Source of the DNA: Vesta saturnalis
Taxonomy: Eukaryota; Arthropoda; Insecta; Coleoptera; Lampyridae
Assembly (NCBI GenBank): GCA_036346205.1
Contig: JARFJB010001979.1
Span: forward strand, 825,501 to 889,500
Direction: 5' to 3'
Length of the DNA stretch: 64,000 nt
Part shown: one piece after another, positions 34,237 through 44,133 of the stretch
Layout: each line of letters starts with the position of its first letter
Numbering within the stretch: position 1 is the stretch's first letter
Notes under the pieces: model-generated
What the model was told of the DNA's origin: nothing
The model's database searches: none
What the model saw: only the letters and a program-made list of their open reading frames with translations
Translations under genes and position numbers: made by a program

Positions 34237-34723
34237 ATGTATTCCACTGAAGAAAAAATACAGACTATTATGTGGTATTATTCAGGAAGCACTGCGCAAG
34301 AAATAATGGGCAGGTTTGCTTTTTCCTTTGAAGTTCCAGCTGTTCAACGCCTCAATATAAGTTTCGATGACATTTGGTATCAAGAAGATGGCTGTCCTGC
34401 TCATACTTCAATGAGTTCAACAATTTTATGGAAACTTTGTTCCTTAACCGTATTATTAGTGGAAAAGGTACTATTAAATATCCTCCTCGCTCACCTAATA
34501 TCGTGCCGAACGACTTTTTTGTTTGGGGATACGTATCCCAGCAAATTTATGGACACAGGCATGAAAATGCTAACGATTAGGACGAATTTCGTGTCAAACT
34601 TACAGACTCTTTAAACAGCAGCACCCAAGAAATTTACAAAACACCCGAACTGAATTTTATCACTGATTGGGTTACTACTACCTTGCGCAAGGTGGAGGTC
34701 TTTTCGAAAATCTTATAGAGTTA
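34237..34723 (+). pseudogene. DD41D transposase relic, copy F (large internal deletion)
   Basis: ATG 34237 gives MYSTEEKIQTIMWYYSGSTA, the start of the helix-turn-helix. About 40 codons later the sequence jumps to FDDIWYQEDGCPAHTS, which carries the second Asp, so the whole region with the first Asp is deleted. In the next frame GTIKYPPRSPNIVPNDFFVW holds the third Asp. A GGLFENLI C-terminus is readable near 34700. Inactive. Confidence 0.8.
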
Positions 34724-35638
34724 AAAAAAAGTGTATTCATTTTTGAAAATAGTTGGTTTTTCAATAAGAATTATAATGCTAAAGTTAAACCTTAAACTTA
34801 ACTTATACCATCAATGTAAATGTTAATGTTCCTGTTTGTAGCTCTCGTAAGTTTCTTCTTGGTTCTTCTTACGATTAGTAATCGAACCATGTCATAAATT
34901 CGCAATTACAATAAACTTCGATGTTTGAGGTATTGCCATTTAACGTATAAGTGTAAAGTATTTACTTAATAGTTTCAAAGAACACGCGACTTTTCAACAT
35001 CATCTTAATTGTTTTGGTTTCGTTAGAAATGTTGAAGCTAGATTGAAGTAGACTTAAGTGACAACATTGGTAAAGTTATGTCTCTCTCACACTCATATAA
35101 TTCTTATTGGGTTTCTTTCTAGCTTACAAGTCAGACCACCCGCAATAATGTTTTTTCATACCTGTATAGAGAATAAGTTACTAGATAATAACTTTGGATA
35201 TGATTTAATCTTGCAATATGTTACATCAAACTTTATGCTATATATCTATAAATTTAACAATACAGCTTATGACTAGTTATTTTGAAAACGAATTAAATAA
35301 GTATCTACTACTGGTGTTATTTATAATGTTATTTATTATATATTGTTTCTGTAAGTTTCTGTTATATTGAAATAAAACTAACTAAATATGTTAATAATAT
35401 CATAAATGAGGTAGGTATGATATTCACAGTATTATAGAAGGCATATTAAACATATTTTTAATTGTAATGTAACATTGTGGTATTACTTCTATGTACATTA
35501 TAATCGTGGTAAGTAGCTGACTTAAACAGCACAGTCATAAAATGTAGCAGAAGGTTGAATTGACAATTCCGTGGAAAGCCTCAACTGCCACCATAACTTA
35601 GTACATAGAATATATTGAAAGCAGTGTCAACTTTAAAA

Positions 35639-35640
<2 letters not shown>
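34724..35640. other. Non-coding stretch
   Basis: No gene recognised. Confidence 0.5.

Positions 35641-35729
<89 letters not shown>
35641..35729. repeat. (TA)n microsatellite, longest pure tract in the window
   Basis: About 44 uninterrupted TA units. Confidence 0.98.
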
Positions 35730-35731
<2 letters not shown>

Positions 35732-35837
35732 AAGCCATTCACTTCAGGGTTAAAAAACATAGTCCCTTATTGTAAACTAAAGAATTTTTCAATAAATCTC
35801 AAATTTTAAATACAAAAATGTATCAATACCACATAAT

Positions 35838-36065
35838 AAAATACTTATCTTTTTTGGGTTTTTTAATGGTGTATTTTAAATTATACAATCTAAACGTTTC
35901 GGTACACTTCGTCAGTAGTAATATCTATTAAAATTGCTTTCAACATCTTTAACAATTTTAATAGATATTACTACTGACGAAGATAGCTGTAAGTGTTATC
36001 GAAACGTTCAGATTGTATAATTTAAAATCCACCATTAAAAAACCCAAAAAAGATAAGTATTTTAT
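35838..36065. repeat. Long hairpin with two hammerhead-like motifs
   Basis: Arms 35838-35936 and 35952-36065 are inverted copies around a loop near CTTTCAACATC. Each arm holds CTGACGA ... GAAAC (plus: 35974-35980 and 36001-36005; minus: 35915-35909 and its GAAA at 35900-35897). In the plus arm GATAGC and GTTATC can form a 6-bp stem II around TGTAAGT. A third copy occurs at 57080-57110. The distal parts (CACCATTAAAAA, AAAAGATAAGTATTTTA) are shared by all copies. Confidence 0.75.
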
Positions 36066-36472
36066 ATGTGTGATAATGTTGAAAGTTTACATTTTCATAT
36101 ATCAATACTACCGTTAAATTATAGTTTGTAGTACGTTTAAGTTCATTATTGCATGAGCAATAACTTCTGTTAATAAAATAACACTTCATTCCATCGTTAA
36201 CTATACACAAGTGCGGTAATAAAACCAGTGGCTAATTCTATTTACTTCAGTTCGAATTTTTCGAAATGTTAACGTGGTAATTCAAACAATACAACCCTAT
36301 AATACATTTATACTATAATTTATTTTTATAGGATCGTTCATTACAATATTAGATATGTGTATAAAACGTTCAAAAGTCATAAGAATCTTGAGTGGTAGTT
36401 ACGTATTACTCATACGTCACTGTTCTTACACTCTATGGGAGTATAAAAAGTATAGTACACAACTCGAGTGGT
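36066..36472. other. Non-coding stretch
   Basis: No gene. The right part (36380-36440, GTATTACTCATACGTCACTG) belongs with the hairpin-rich block that follows. Confidence 0.45.
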
Positions 36473-36566
36473 AATGCGTATTACGCACTCGTGTAAATTA
36501 CAGCACTCGCTCGCTTCGCTGGCTCGTGATCGTAATAATACACTCGTGCGTAATAGGCTACTTATC
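36473..36566. repeat. Imperfect GC-rich hairpin
   Basis: GCGTATTACGCACTCGTGTA and its inverse (ACACTCGTGCGTAATA near 36550) flank CACTCGCTCGCTTCGCTGGC. A similar hairpin follows the Crypton-like relic at 41616-41742. Confidence 0.6.
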
Positions 36567-36753
36567 ACCCTTATTATGTAACACACTATAACGCATTAGC
36601 ATTGATTACTCATTTAGGTAACGGCAACAGCTATTTACAATATGCTGTATAGTTAATTAATTAGTTCTGATTTTAGTTGGATTTACCTGCTAACAAACTG
36701 CACATGGTGGAAAAATCAAAGAAAACTGAAACATTATTAATACTTCGTTGATA

Positions 36754-38057
36754 GGCAAAAAGCAGCTAGTGTATTGTCATTTCCATTGGATAAGGCAACC
36801 GACTTAGCTGCTGCTGCGAGTGACAAATCGATTTCTTTCATTACAAAGATTAGGTAAATTTGCTTGAATAAAAATGATTTTTAAATAATCACTGTTATTA
36901 TTAGAGTTGAGACAACGACATCTGAGAGTGCATCTTAAAGTCTCCCTCGAAGAAGAAAAGAAGTGGTGGTTCAAACGAAACTTACTTTGGATAATATGGA
37001 TTCAGCTGTATTGAACCAAACTATCCATGAAATTTACATTATGGAAAATAAGGTTCCCACGTTAAACATGTTGGTTACCAAGATGCAGGAGAAAACTGCT
37101 TATTCTGAGAGACGACAAACATTACGAAAGCATTTGGACCAAATCGGTTTTAAATAAAAACAAAACAAAAAGAAAGTTACTAATGGAAAGAAATGACATT
37201 GTTGCATGGCATTCTCCGTTATTTACGTAAATTACGAGAGAACAATAACTTGGATCCTAACAGGAAGGCAGTGAAACACTTGGATGAAACTTACATCCAT
37301 CTTTCATATGCAGTCAGTAGTTGCTGGAAATCTGAAGAGGAACCAGAGTTTACAGAACAGACAGAGCATGTCCACACCATGCAGGTGGTTTGTATGGATT
37401 TGATGATAACGGACTTTTGATATTTAAATCAAAAGGTAAATCTGAAGATTACCATGACGACATGAACCACACAATTTTTTTAATATTGGATGAAAAAGCA
37501 ATTAATTTCAAATTTACCTCCGTATGACATTGCTGTAATGGATAATGCACATTATCATAGTGTTCAAATTAACAAGCCACCTAACCAATCTGCACGAAAA
37601 CAAAGTATTTGTGAATTGCTAGAGGGAAAAGGAGCACCAACAAGTGACATGCGTAAAGCTGAATTAATAACATTGGTCAAGAAATTTAATCATAGTAAAA
37701 CATACTAGGTTGATGAATGATTAAAATAGCATGGTCATACTATGTTACGTTTGCCTCCATACCACTGCAAACTTAATCCAATTGAGCTCATTTGGAGTTT
37801 GGCAAAGCGTAAAGTTGCAATGAACGATGTATCTCAACGTAACATTGAAATTGAAAATTTAGTGAAAAATGCGATTGCAGAAATAAGTATATCTGATTGG
37901 GAACAGTGTTGTGTACATGTTGAACATGTAGCTAATGGAACGTGATGGATTACTCGATGAAACTGTAGAAACGTTGTCATTTCAAGTAAATACAAGTTCA
38001 TCAGATGAAGAGGAAGAAAGTTCTGAAGTAGAAGAAGAGGAGGAGCATTTTCCTTAG
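36754..38057 (+). pseudogene. IS630/Tc1-type DDE transposase with one short intron, broken
   Basis: Exon 1 (about 36754-36853) reads KAASVLSFPLDKATDLAAAA and ends in phase at GTAAAT. A 51-bp intron (36854-36904) ends TTATTATTAG. Exon 2 begins VETTTSES, hits a stop, then gives KLTLDNMDSAVLNQTIHEIY and a Lys-rich stretch. LDETYIHLSYAVSSCW (about 37280) holds the first Asp of a DDE domain, IAVMDNAHYHSVQINKP (about 37530) the second, and PYHCKLNPIELIWSLAKRK (about 37757) the Glu. An acidic tail (SSSDEEEESSEVEEEEEHFP) ends with TAG at 38057. At least four frame breaks or stops. The family is widespread in insects and differs from the DD41D group (Glu as third residue, Asn-Pro-Ile-Glu motif). Confidence 0.85.
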
Positions 38058-38415
38058 TTCAATTATTTATTTTTAAAATTAATTTTCTTATTAACACTAA
38101 TCATTGTAATGTATTAGTAACTTTATATTCAAATGTGGCACACTGCTTTTCTTGATTATTTGTTCTTAAGCTTTAAAAGTGTGATCAGGATGATGTGTTT
38201 TCAAGTATTTTACAAAAGTATAAAATGTGTAAATCTTTCTGTAGAAAATATTATAACTTCAAATCCATCTTATTTGTACTTAAACAATAAATACGTACAA
38301 TTTTTTTGGTAATTAATTCAATACAATTTTATGTACCTAACATAGATAAATTTGTTCACAAAATTTTGAATAAACGTTCCAGTAATTTGATTTAAATTTG
38401 CCGCCCTAATACTTT
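38058..38415. other. Non-coding stretch
   Basis: 3' flank of the IS630-like relic; no other feature seen. Confidence 0.5.
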
Positions 38416-39263
38416 TTATATGGAAAACAGCTCCATCCGGTACGCCCTCTCAGGGCTTTTATTTACTTGGTTGAGCTGTAAGTCTGATAAGCTTTCTTGG
38501 CCCATTATTAATTGCAAATAATTTTTTATTTTAAGCTTCGAAAAACTCCTCTCGCCGCAAGCGACTGTCATGTTAAAAAGATTGTTATAGCAATTACTAA
38601 ATTTGGATAAGATTATTCGTAAATAGATATTGAATAACATTTAATGCATTTATTTCAGGGGAAACATACGATGCAATGTTACCAATTTCATAGCATAAAT
38701 CTTGGGCAATACCCTTTTCATTTTTAAATGGATCAAATAATACATTCTTTAAAGATTTACATTTTAAAGACCTATTTACTATATTTTAAGGAAATTCTTT
38801 AAGTCGTTCAGGAAATCAAAAACGGTGATGATTTTTTATTTGATCGAACCTGTCTTCGATTTTTGTTAATGTAGTGTCCAATATCACAAAATAAAAATTA
38901 ATTCTCTTATCCTTGTTCTCATAATCAAATGATCATTTTTTCGTTCGAGGTCTATTAGTATTAATAATAATAAAAATGTTATACGCTAAAAGTTTTCACA
39001 TAAGGATATCACTTTAGACTTAAATTCATTTATATGTAAGTTATCAAAGACTATATCAATACCATGGTTAGATATATAATTCACTAACCTTAAACAAGTT
39101 ATGTAAGGATTGTTAAAGTAATGAAAGGTGTAAGAGGTGGAAATGAAGGGCGCAATCGATATTCTCGGCAATATTTTTTGCCTTTTCTAAAATATTATTA
39201 AATCTATTATCTGATGTAATATCATACAAATATGCCTTAGTGTGTTGTAACAATAACATAGTA

Positions 39264-40793
39264 CAGGGCCCGCCAGTGAAGCGGGAAATTTTGAAGTACC
39301 CAATTTTTTTAGAAAATGTTTATTTTCAAAAGTTTTTTACAGGTTTAAGTAGAAGAAAGTATGCCATTTTATGTCTTAAAAATAATTCCGCTCAAATGGC
39401 AATCATGTAAACACTCCTCTAACTTAGAATGAGAATTTTCGGTTATTCGATGGAGCAGGACAAGTTGATGTTCGATGCTAATTCCGGTAAAGTTCGTGGT
39501 CTATTACTCTATACCCCGCTCTTCAGAAATCCGCAAAAAAATCGCATACCGAAAGATCAAGAGGTTTTGCGGCCAAATTCTTTTTGCCAAAAGTTAATGT
39601 TTCCATGCTTAATTATTGTTTGACAGTTACTGACATTTAAACAGAAACATGGAGAAGTGGTCAGGCGTTCAGCGTGCGTTTTGCGTAAAATCTTTTTGTA
39701 AAAATGGTGAGTGTGTGACTTCGGTACAACTATTGTTTCGTAATAATTTCAATGTTCCACGACATGGAAGTGTGCCGTCCGCTCAAGCAATTATACAGTG
39801 GGTAAGAAATTTTGAAGAAACTGGCTCCACATTAAACTTGAAGCATAAAGGGGCAATGAGATCTGTAAGAACGGAGGAAAACATTGATAGAGTGCGACTA
39901 GTATTAACACGTAGTCCACTGCGTTCTGCAGTGAAACATGCTTGTGCACTAAACATTAACGACACATCATTACAACGAATTTTACATAAAGACTTATCTT
40001 TCGACCCTTACAAAATTCAAGTCGTCCAAGAGTTGAAAGATGGTGATATTCTTGCTCGCAGGATTTTCAGCGAAGAAATATTGCGACGTGTACATGATGA
40101 TGAAAACTTTATTCACCACATATATGTGCTAGATGAAGCACATTTCCATTTAAACGGATATGTAAACAAGCAGAATAGTCGCTATTGAAATGATGAAGAC
40201 CCAGGAGAGATACACCAAAAGTCACTACATAGTCATAAACTTACAGTGTGGTGCGCAATTTCATCATCTGGTATTATTGGGCCATATTTTTTTCAAGACG
40301 ATAGACGAAACACCACACATCTTACTGCCAACCGCTACACACACATGATCAGAACATTTGTGTTACCTAGGTTTCCGGACATCAATTATCTATGACTGCT
40401 TTAAGGTAACTTTTCCACGGTCGACTCATTTCCAAACATGGGAATATTTCGTGGCCCGCAAGATCCCCTTATCTTTCAGAATGTGATTTTTTCCATTGGG
40501 GATTTCTGAAGAGCAGGGTACACAGTAATAGACCACAAACCTTACCGGAATTAGCAATAAACATTACACCAGAAATTGAGCGAATTCAACCTGTCCTGCT
40601 CTGCCGAGTAATATAAAATTTTCAATCTAGATTAGAAGAGTGTTTACATAAAAATGGCTCTCACTTGAGCGGAATTATTTTTAAGACACAAAATGGCATA
40701 CTTTCCTCTACTCAAACCTGTAAAAAGTTTTGATAGTAAACATTTTCTGAAAAAATTGGGTACTTCAACATTTCCCTTCACTGGCGGACCCTG
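39264..40793 (+). mobile_element. DD41D element G with about 160-bp inverted ends, inside hAT relic
   Basis: The left end CAGGGCCCGCCAGTGAAGCG and the right end, inverted as CAGGGTCCGCCAGTGAAGGG, extend into about 160 bp of inverted similarity (GAAAGTATGCCATTTTATG; AAAAATAATTCCGCTCAA). TA flanks both sides (39262-39263, 40794-40795). Length is 1530 bp. The hAT reading frame resumes on the other side, proving the insertion is younger. Confidence 0.92.
39649..40676 (+). pseudogene. DD41D transposase, copy G
   Basis: ATG 39649 opens MEKWSGVQRAFCVKSFCKNG and the N-terminal domain (SAQAIIQWVRNFEETGSTLN; RSPLRSAVKHACALNINDTS; LQRILHKDLSFDPYKIQVVQ). The first Asp lies in HIYVLDEAHFHLNGY. A TGA at 40186-40188 ends the frame, but HKLTVWCAISSSGIIGPYFF continues in the same frame. 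The second-Asp segment is deleted after FPDINYL. RLISKHGNISWPARSP and LSECDFFHWGFLKSR supply the third Asp in a later frame, and the C-terminus ends near HLSGIIF (about 40676). The N-terminal 179 codons are open. Confidence 0.9.
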
Positions 40794-40949
40794 TATTTGA
40801 TAAAACAGTACTTGTTTCCTGAACTGTTTTGCTAATGACGTTGATTTTGACTAAAACGTTACACCATATTACTATAAAAGATATGAACTTAAAAGATTTA
40901 ATTTTTAACGGTAAAAAATTTTTCACATTTCTTATATCAGAATCTCTTG

Positions 40950-41735
40950 TAGCCTCTATTAATGAGAGTTACGGGTGCACGCCGGTCGGTACAATATGAA
41001 GATAAACGATGTTAAAGGCTTAGTTAGGGAAAGCCTGTATGGTTAAAGTACCAGACACCAAGACAAAAATAACACGAACATTTACAATTACTGATCAATT
41101 TTATGATATATGCAAAAATATGTTGGTAATAGAACTACAAATCAAGATCTGGTATATTTACAACACCGTAATGGTAAATGTACTAACCAAAGAGTGGGAA
41201 TAAATAGTTTTGTTAAAATGGGCAAAGATATTGCCACCTTTTTAAAACTTCCGAACGGAGAAAAATATTCCGGTCACAGTTTTCGTTGATCGCCATAAAC
41301 AATAATAGTTGATGCTGTTGGCGATATGACCACCTTAAAACGACATGGTGGGTGGCGATTTACTTCTGTAGCAGAAGGGTATATAAATGACTCGGTACAA
41401 AACAAAGTACAAACTGTCAACAAAATCGCCTACGCAATTAATAATTCAAATAAAAAATATAATTCTATTCAAGATACAAATTTGAACCAAAGCATTAATG
41501 TCTCCCATGTTTCAGGCATATCATTAACTAATCTGTACTATTTTGTAAGTTCCGCAGCAATAAATACCAATGGGTCACTCTTACTGGATTGTTATTGTAA
41601 TCGTGAACAAAGTATAGCATTCTACTCGCATATAATAGCTATTAATCACTCGAACGATTTACTCCACTCGCCGGCGGCTCGTTCCATAAACTCCGTTCTC
41701 GTGATTAATAGCAATTATTATATGCTTGTTGAATA
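40950..41735 (+). pseudogene. Crypton-like tyrosine recombinase relic
   Basis: A degraded tyrosine-recombinase domain. The first conserved Arg may be in MRVTGARR (about 40962). KVPDTKTKITRTFTIT (about 41047) is the beta-hairpin region. After frame changes come HRNGKCTNQRVGINSFVKMG, FLKLPNGEKYSGHSFR (catalytic His and Arg, about 41265), TTLKRHGGWRFTSVAEGYIN (second His and the nucleophilic Tyr, about 41330-41390) and DSVQNKVQTVNKIAYAINNS. The last 136 codons (41326-41736) are open. The H-x-x-R ... H-G-G-W ... E-G-Y layout matches insect Crypton-type recombinases, which move as circular DNA. Stops upstream make it non-functional. A hairpin with GC-rich core follows at 41616-41742. Confidence 0.85.
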
Positions 41736-41742
41736 ATATACT
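41616..41742. repeat. Hairpin overlapping the 3' end of the Crypton-like relic
   Basis: CGCATATAATAGCTATTAAT pairs with ATTAATAGCAATTATTATAT around CACTCGCCGGCGGCTCG. Confidence 0.75.
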
Positions 41743-42394
41743 ATTATTGCACGTTGAAATTTTCGCGCATTTAATTATTCATCATGACCCTTAATGCTCT
41801 GAGGCATAAAGTGGTACTTTATGCTCAGATATAAAACATACTATTTATTATATGTCAGTAAGACATAAAAATACTAATACTAATAACTAAAACATTGTTG
41901 CACATTATTCACTGACAATAAAAGTTGGATTTTTATCATCGCCTCAGAATTTATTATGAGTTTAAGAAGCAATAATTCAGGCGTAATAAACAAAATTTAT
42001 TAAAAAATGGCTTCATATTTAGAATCTAACTCAAATACACTAATCTAAAAATATAATGAATCTATTAACTTAGTAAGGTGCAATCAACCCATAGTTATTT
42101 TATTACTGAAGGACAAGACTTATCTGAAGTGTTTATATTAATATGCGCTGATTGTATTTTAAAATAGAATTAAATCTAAATAAAACCATTTTTAAATGTA
42201 TTTGATAGTTTGCCATAGACAGTTAGTCGCTTAAAAACCGGTTTGTTCAGGTAATACTGTTTTGTAATAGATTAATTAGAAGTGGTCGATTGTATTTTAA
42301 TATCGAATATGATGCAATGTTTAATGTGAATCTAAAAATGTAGAGGTTTATATTGTGTAACCAGGCGCGCTTTGATACGCCATTTTCCAGATTC
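41743..42394. other. Non-coding stretch
   Basis: AT-rich, nothing recognised. Confidence 0.5.
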
Positions 42395-42680
42395 CCACTT
42401 TTTTCAGACAAAAAAAAAGGAATATAAAAACACGTCCCGTATCCTAAAGCTCCTATATACCAAATTTCATTATAGGTTCACCCCTATGCCTGTATACTGA
42501 TGCACCCCCTTTTTTTCAGATAAAAAAATAAATAACGCAAAAACACTCCTGGTATTCAAAAGCGCTTCTGTGTATAAAATTTTATTAAAATTGGTTCAAC
42601 CCCTTTCTCAGTCGACCGATCGCCCCCCCCCCATATTCTTTCAGACAAAAAATGGATAACGCATAAACGCAGAAAGGATT
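42395..42680. repeat. Diverged minisatellite, unit about 120 bp, about 2.5 units
   Basis: Each unit has TTTTTTCAGA followed by an A-run, then AAAAACACNNCC-type sequence, a CCAAATTTCATTATAGGTTC-like box, and CCCC. Units begin near 42400, 42505 and 42625. Confidence 0.7.
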
Positions 42681-43240
42681 TATTTGGTACAAAAGCTCCT
42701 TGTACAATTCTCAGTCAAAACCTTAATACAAGAATAATGCACCATGCTTCCTCAGTCTTCACGAGGTCCTCAAAGTCTCAATGTTTAGTTTTGAAACAAT
42801 AATCTGATTACAATTGGAAATAAAAGAATGTTTATATACAATTGCCTTTCAACCCTGAAATTTTTACCTTAACATTTCATCATTTAGGTCTGTCCGTTAA
42901 AAAAACGTATAACAACACTGTACAGCTAAGTGTTAAACATTCTCGTATTGTCAAAGTTTGACGTTTACGAAACTGTTTCTAATTCGGCTTTGTTAACTTC
43001 GTGTCATCTCAAGTTTTTACGTTTTTTTGTGTTTTATTCGTTATCTTGTTTACGGGTTTGTTCTAATTTTGTATCGTCCCTGTTTTTCGTAAAAATGCCC
43101 AAAATTGAAACACAAAACAAAAATCTCAATGTAAAACTTTTGGAGTGTATTAAAATAACATTAAATTAAAAATTTAAAAAAACCCTCGACACAAAAAATT
43201 ATGTTTTTGAAACTTCTAAAAAGAAAACAAATTTTCCTGA
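42681..43240. other. Non-coding stretch
   Basis: An open stretch at 42930-43169 has no domain and looks like chance. Nothing else seen. Confidence 0.45.
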
Positions 43241-43310
43241 ATCAGTCTCGATCAATTCACCTTTAAAACAAATATAAATAAATAAATAAATAAAAGTTTA
43301 CCTCGACTAC
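43241..43310 (-). repeat. SINE-tail fragments in mixed orientation
   Basis: CGATCAATTCACCTTTAAAA repeats the SINE tail found near 43686. AATAAATAAAAGTTTACCTC is the inverse of the sequence just after the tRNA-like head at 43514-43538. This looks like remnants of a second SINE meeting the first in inverted orientation. Confidence 0.6.
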
Positions 43311-43444
43311 GTGTGAAAACTTTGCGATATTGCAGGCTCACATTTCATTAATATAGGTAATTTGACTGTAATCTCATTATATTTAGTATCTACATCAATT
43401 ATTATACATACATAAAGACAAAATGTACATCGATTGGGGCTTGT

Positions 43445-43518
43445 ATGTCGATAGCTCAGTTGGTTAGAGCGATACTATAGCAAAGTACCTGTCGTAGGTC
43501 CAAATCCTACCCGAGGTA
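43445..43518 (+). other. tRNA-Ala(AGC)-like SINE head
   Basis: A cloverleaf can be drawn. D-arm GCTCAGTTGGTTAGAGC; anticodon arm ATACT-ATAGCAA-AGTAC, with U33 and AGC in the loop; T-arm GTAGGTCCAAATCCTAC. The acceptor stem (ATGTCGA with CCGAGGT) has two mismatches and the anticodon stem one, so it is not a good functional tRNA. A-box and B-box remain. Confidence 0.75.
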
Positions 43519-43825
43519 AACTTTTTATTTATGTATTTGATAAAATTAATAAAACATTCTAATGAAATAAATAAATAAATCAAACTCTTTAATAAAAAAT
43601 AAAAAAATCCCTTCACCAACTAGAAAAGAACTGTTGATCTACAAGCGGCTGAACATATTTTTTTGAATCACAGCTAAGAACACTCGATCAATTCACCTTT
43701 CAAACAAAAAAAAATTAAATCAAAATTGGTTCCTCCGTTTGGAAGCTACGATGCCACAGACAGATACACAGATACACACGTTAAACTTATAACACCCCTA
43801 TTTCTTCGTCGGGGGTTAATAAATA
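43445..43825 (+). mobile_element. tRNA-derived SINE, second family
   Basis: After the tRNA-like head come an AT-rich body and a tail with GGTTCCTCCGTTTGGAAGCT, ACGATGCCACAGACAG and AACTTATAACACCCC, then CGTCGGGGGTTAATAAA. From memory this kind of tail ends many insect SINE and non-LTR families; the class of the parent LINE cannot be fixed here. No target duplication found. It is distinct from the SINE at 31518. Confidence 0.7.
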
Positions 43826-43931
43826 AACTTAATTTGTAGTTTCTTTCAAAGCATGGTACAATATTTTGGTATTACGGTTTTCGACTTGTACAAGGAATTT
43901 CGCTACCTGGAGCTTTTACGCCAATTTGTAT

Positions 43932-44063
43932 ACGCCCTGTGTGTGTGTGTGTGCGTAGGGGTGCGCACGCGTGCGTGTGCGTGGGTGGGTGCGTGCGTGG
44001 GAGCGTGCGTGAGCGTGTACGCCCGTCCGCGCGTGTGCATGCGTGTGCGTGTGCGTGTGTGTG

Positions 44064-44068
<5 letters not shown>
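43932..44068. repeat. Alternating GT/GC tract (Z-DNA-prone)
   Basis: Largely alternating purine-pyrimidine sequence (GTGTGTGTGTGTGCG, GTGCGCACGCGTGCGTGTGC, GCGTGTGCGTGTGCGTGTGT). It runs straight into a (TA)n tract. The protein-like translations are artefacts. Confidence 0.9.

Positions 44069-44130
<62 letters not shown>
44069..44130. repeat. (TA)n microsatellite
   Basis: About 31 TA units between the GT/GC tract and the left end of element H. Confidence 0.97.
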
Positions 44131-44131
<1 letters not shown>

Positions 44132-44133
44132 TA

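Larger units (their letters stand above)
38416..40870 (-). pseudogene. hAT transposase relic (ZMYM1-like), split by DD41D element G
   Basis: Reading the minus strand, 40870 to 40796 gives VLVKINVISKTVQETSTVL. Beyond the inserted element (40793-39264), LLLQHTKAYLYDI and NNILEKAKNIAEN continue the same protein. FYFVILDTTLTKIEDRFDQI follows near 38900-38840. At 38640-38416 is the C-terminal hAT dimerisation motif, TVACGERSFSKLKIKNYL and IMGQESLSDLQLNQV. These match ZMYM1-like hAT proteins common in insects. Several stops and frame changes make it a dead copy; the 5' part beyond 40870 is not recognisable. Confidence 0.82.

Noticed and set aside
41326..41736. Independent gene of 136 codons
   Set aside because: It is the open C-terminal part of the Crypton-like recombinase; catalytic residues continue upstream in other frames.
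43445..43518. Functional tRNA-Ala(AGC) gene
   Set aside because: The acceptor stem has two mismatches, the anticodon stem one, and SINE body sequence continues after it.
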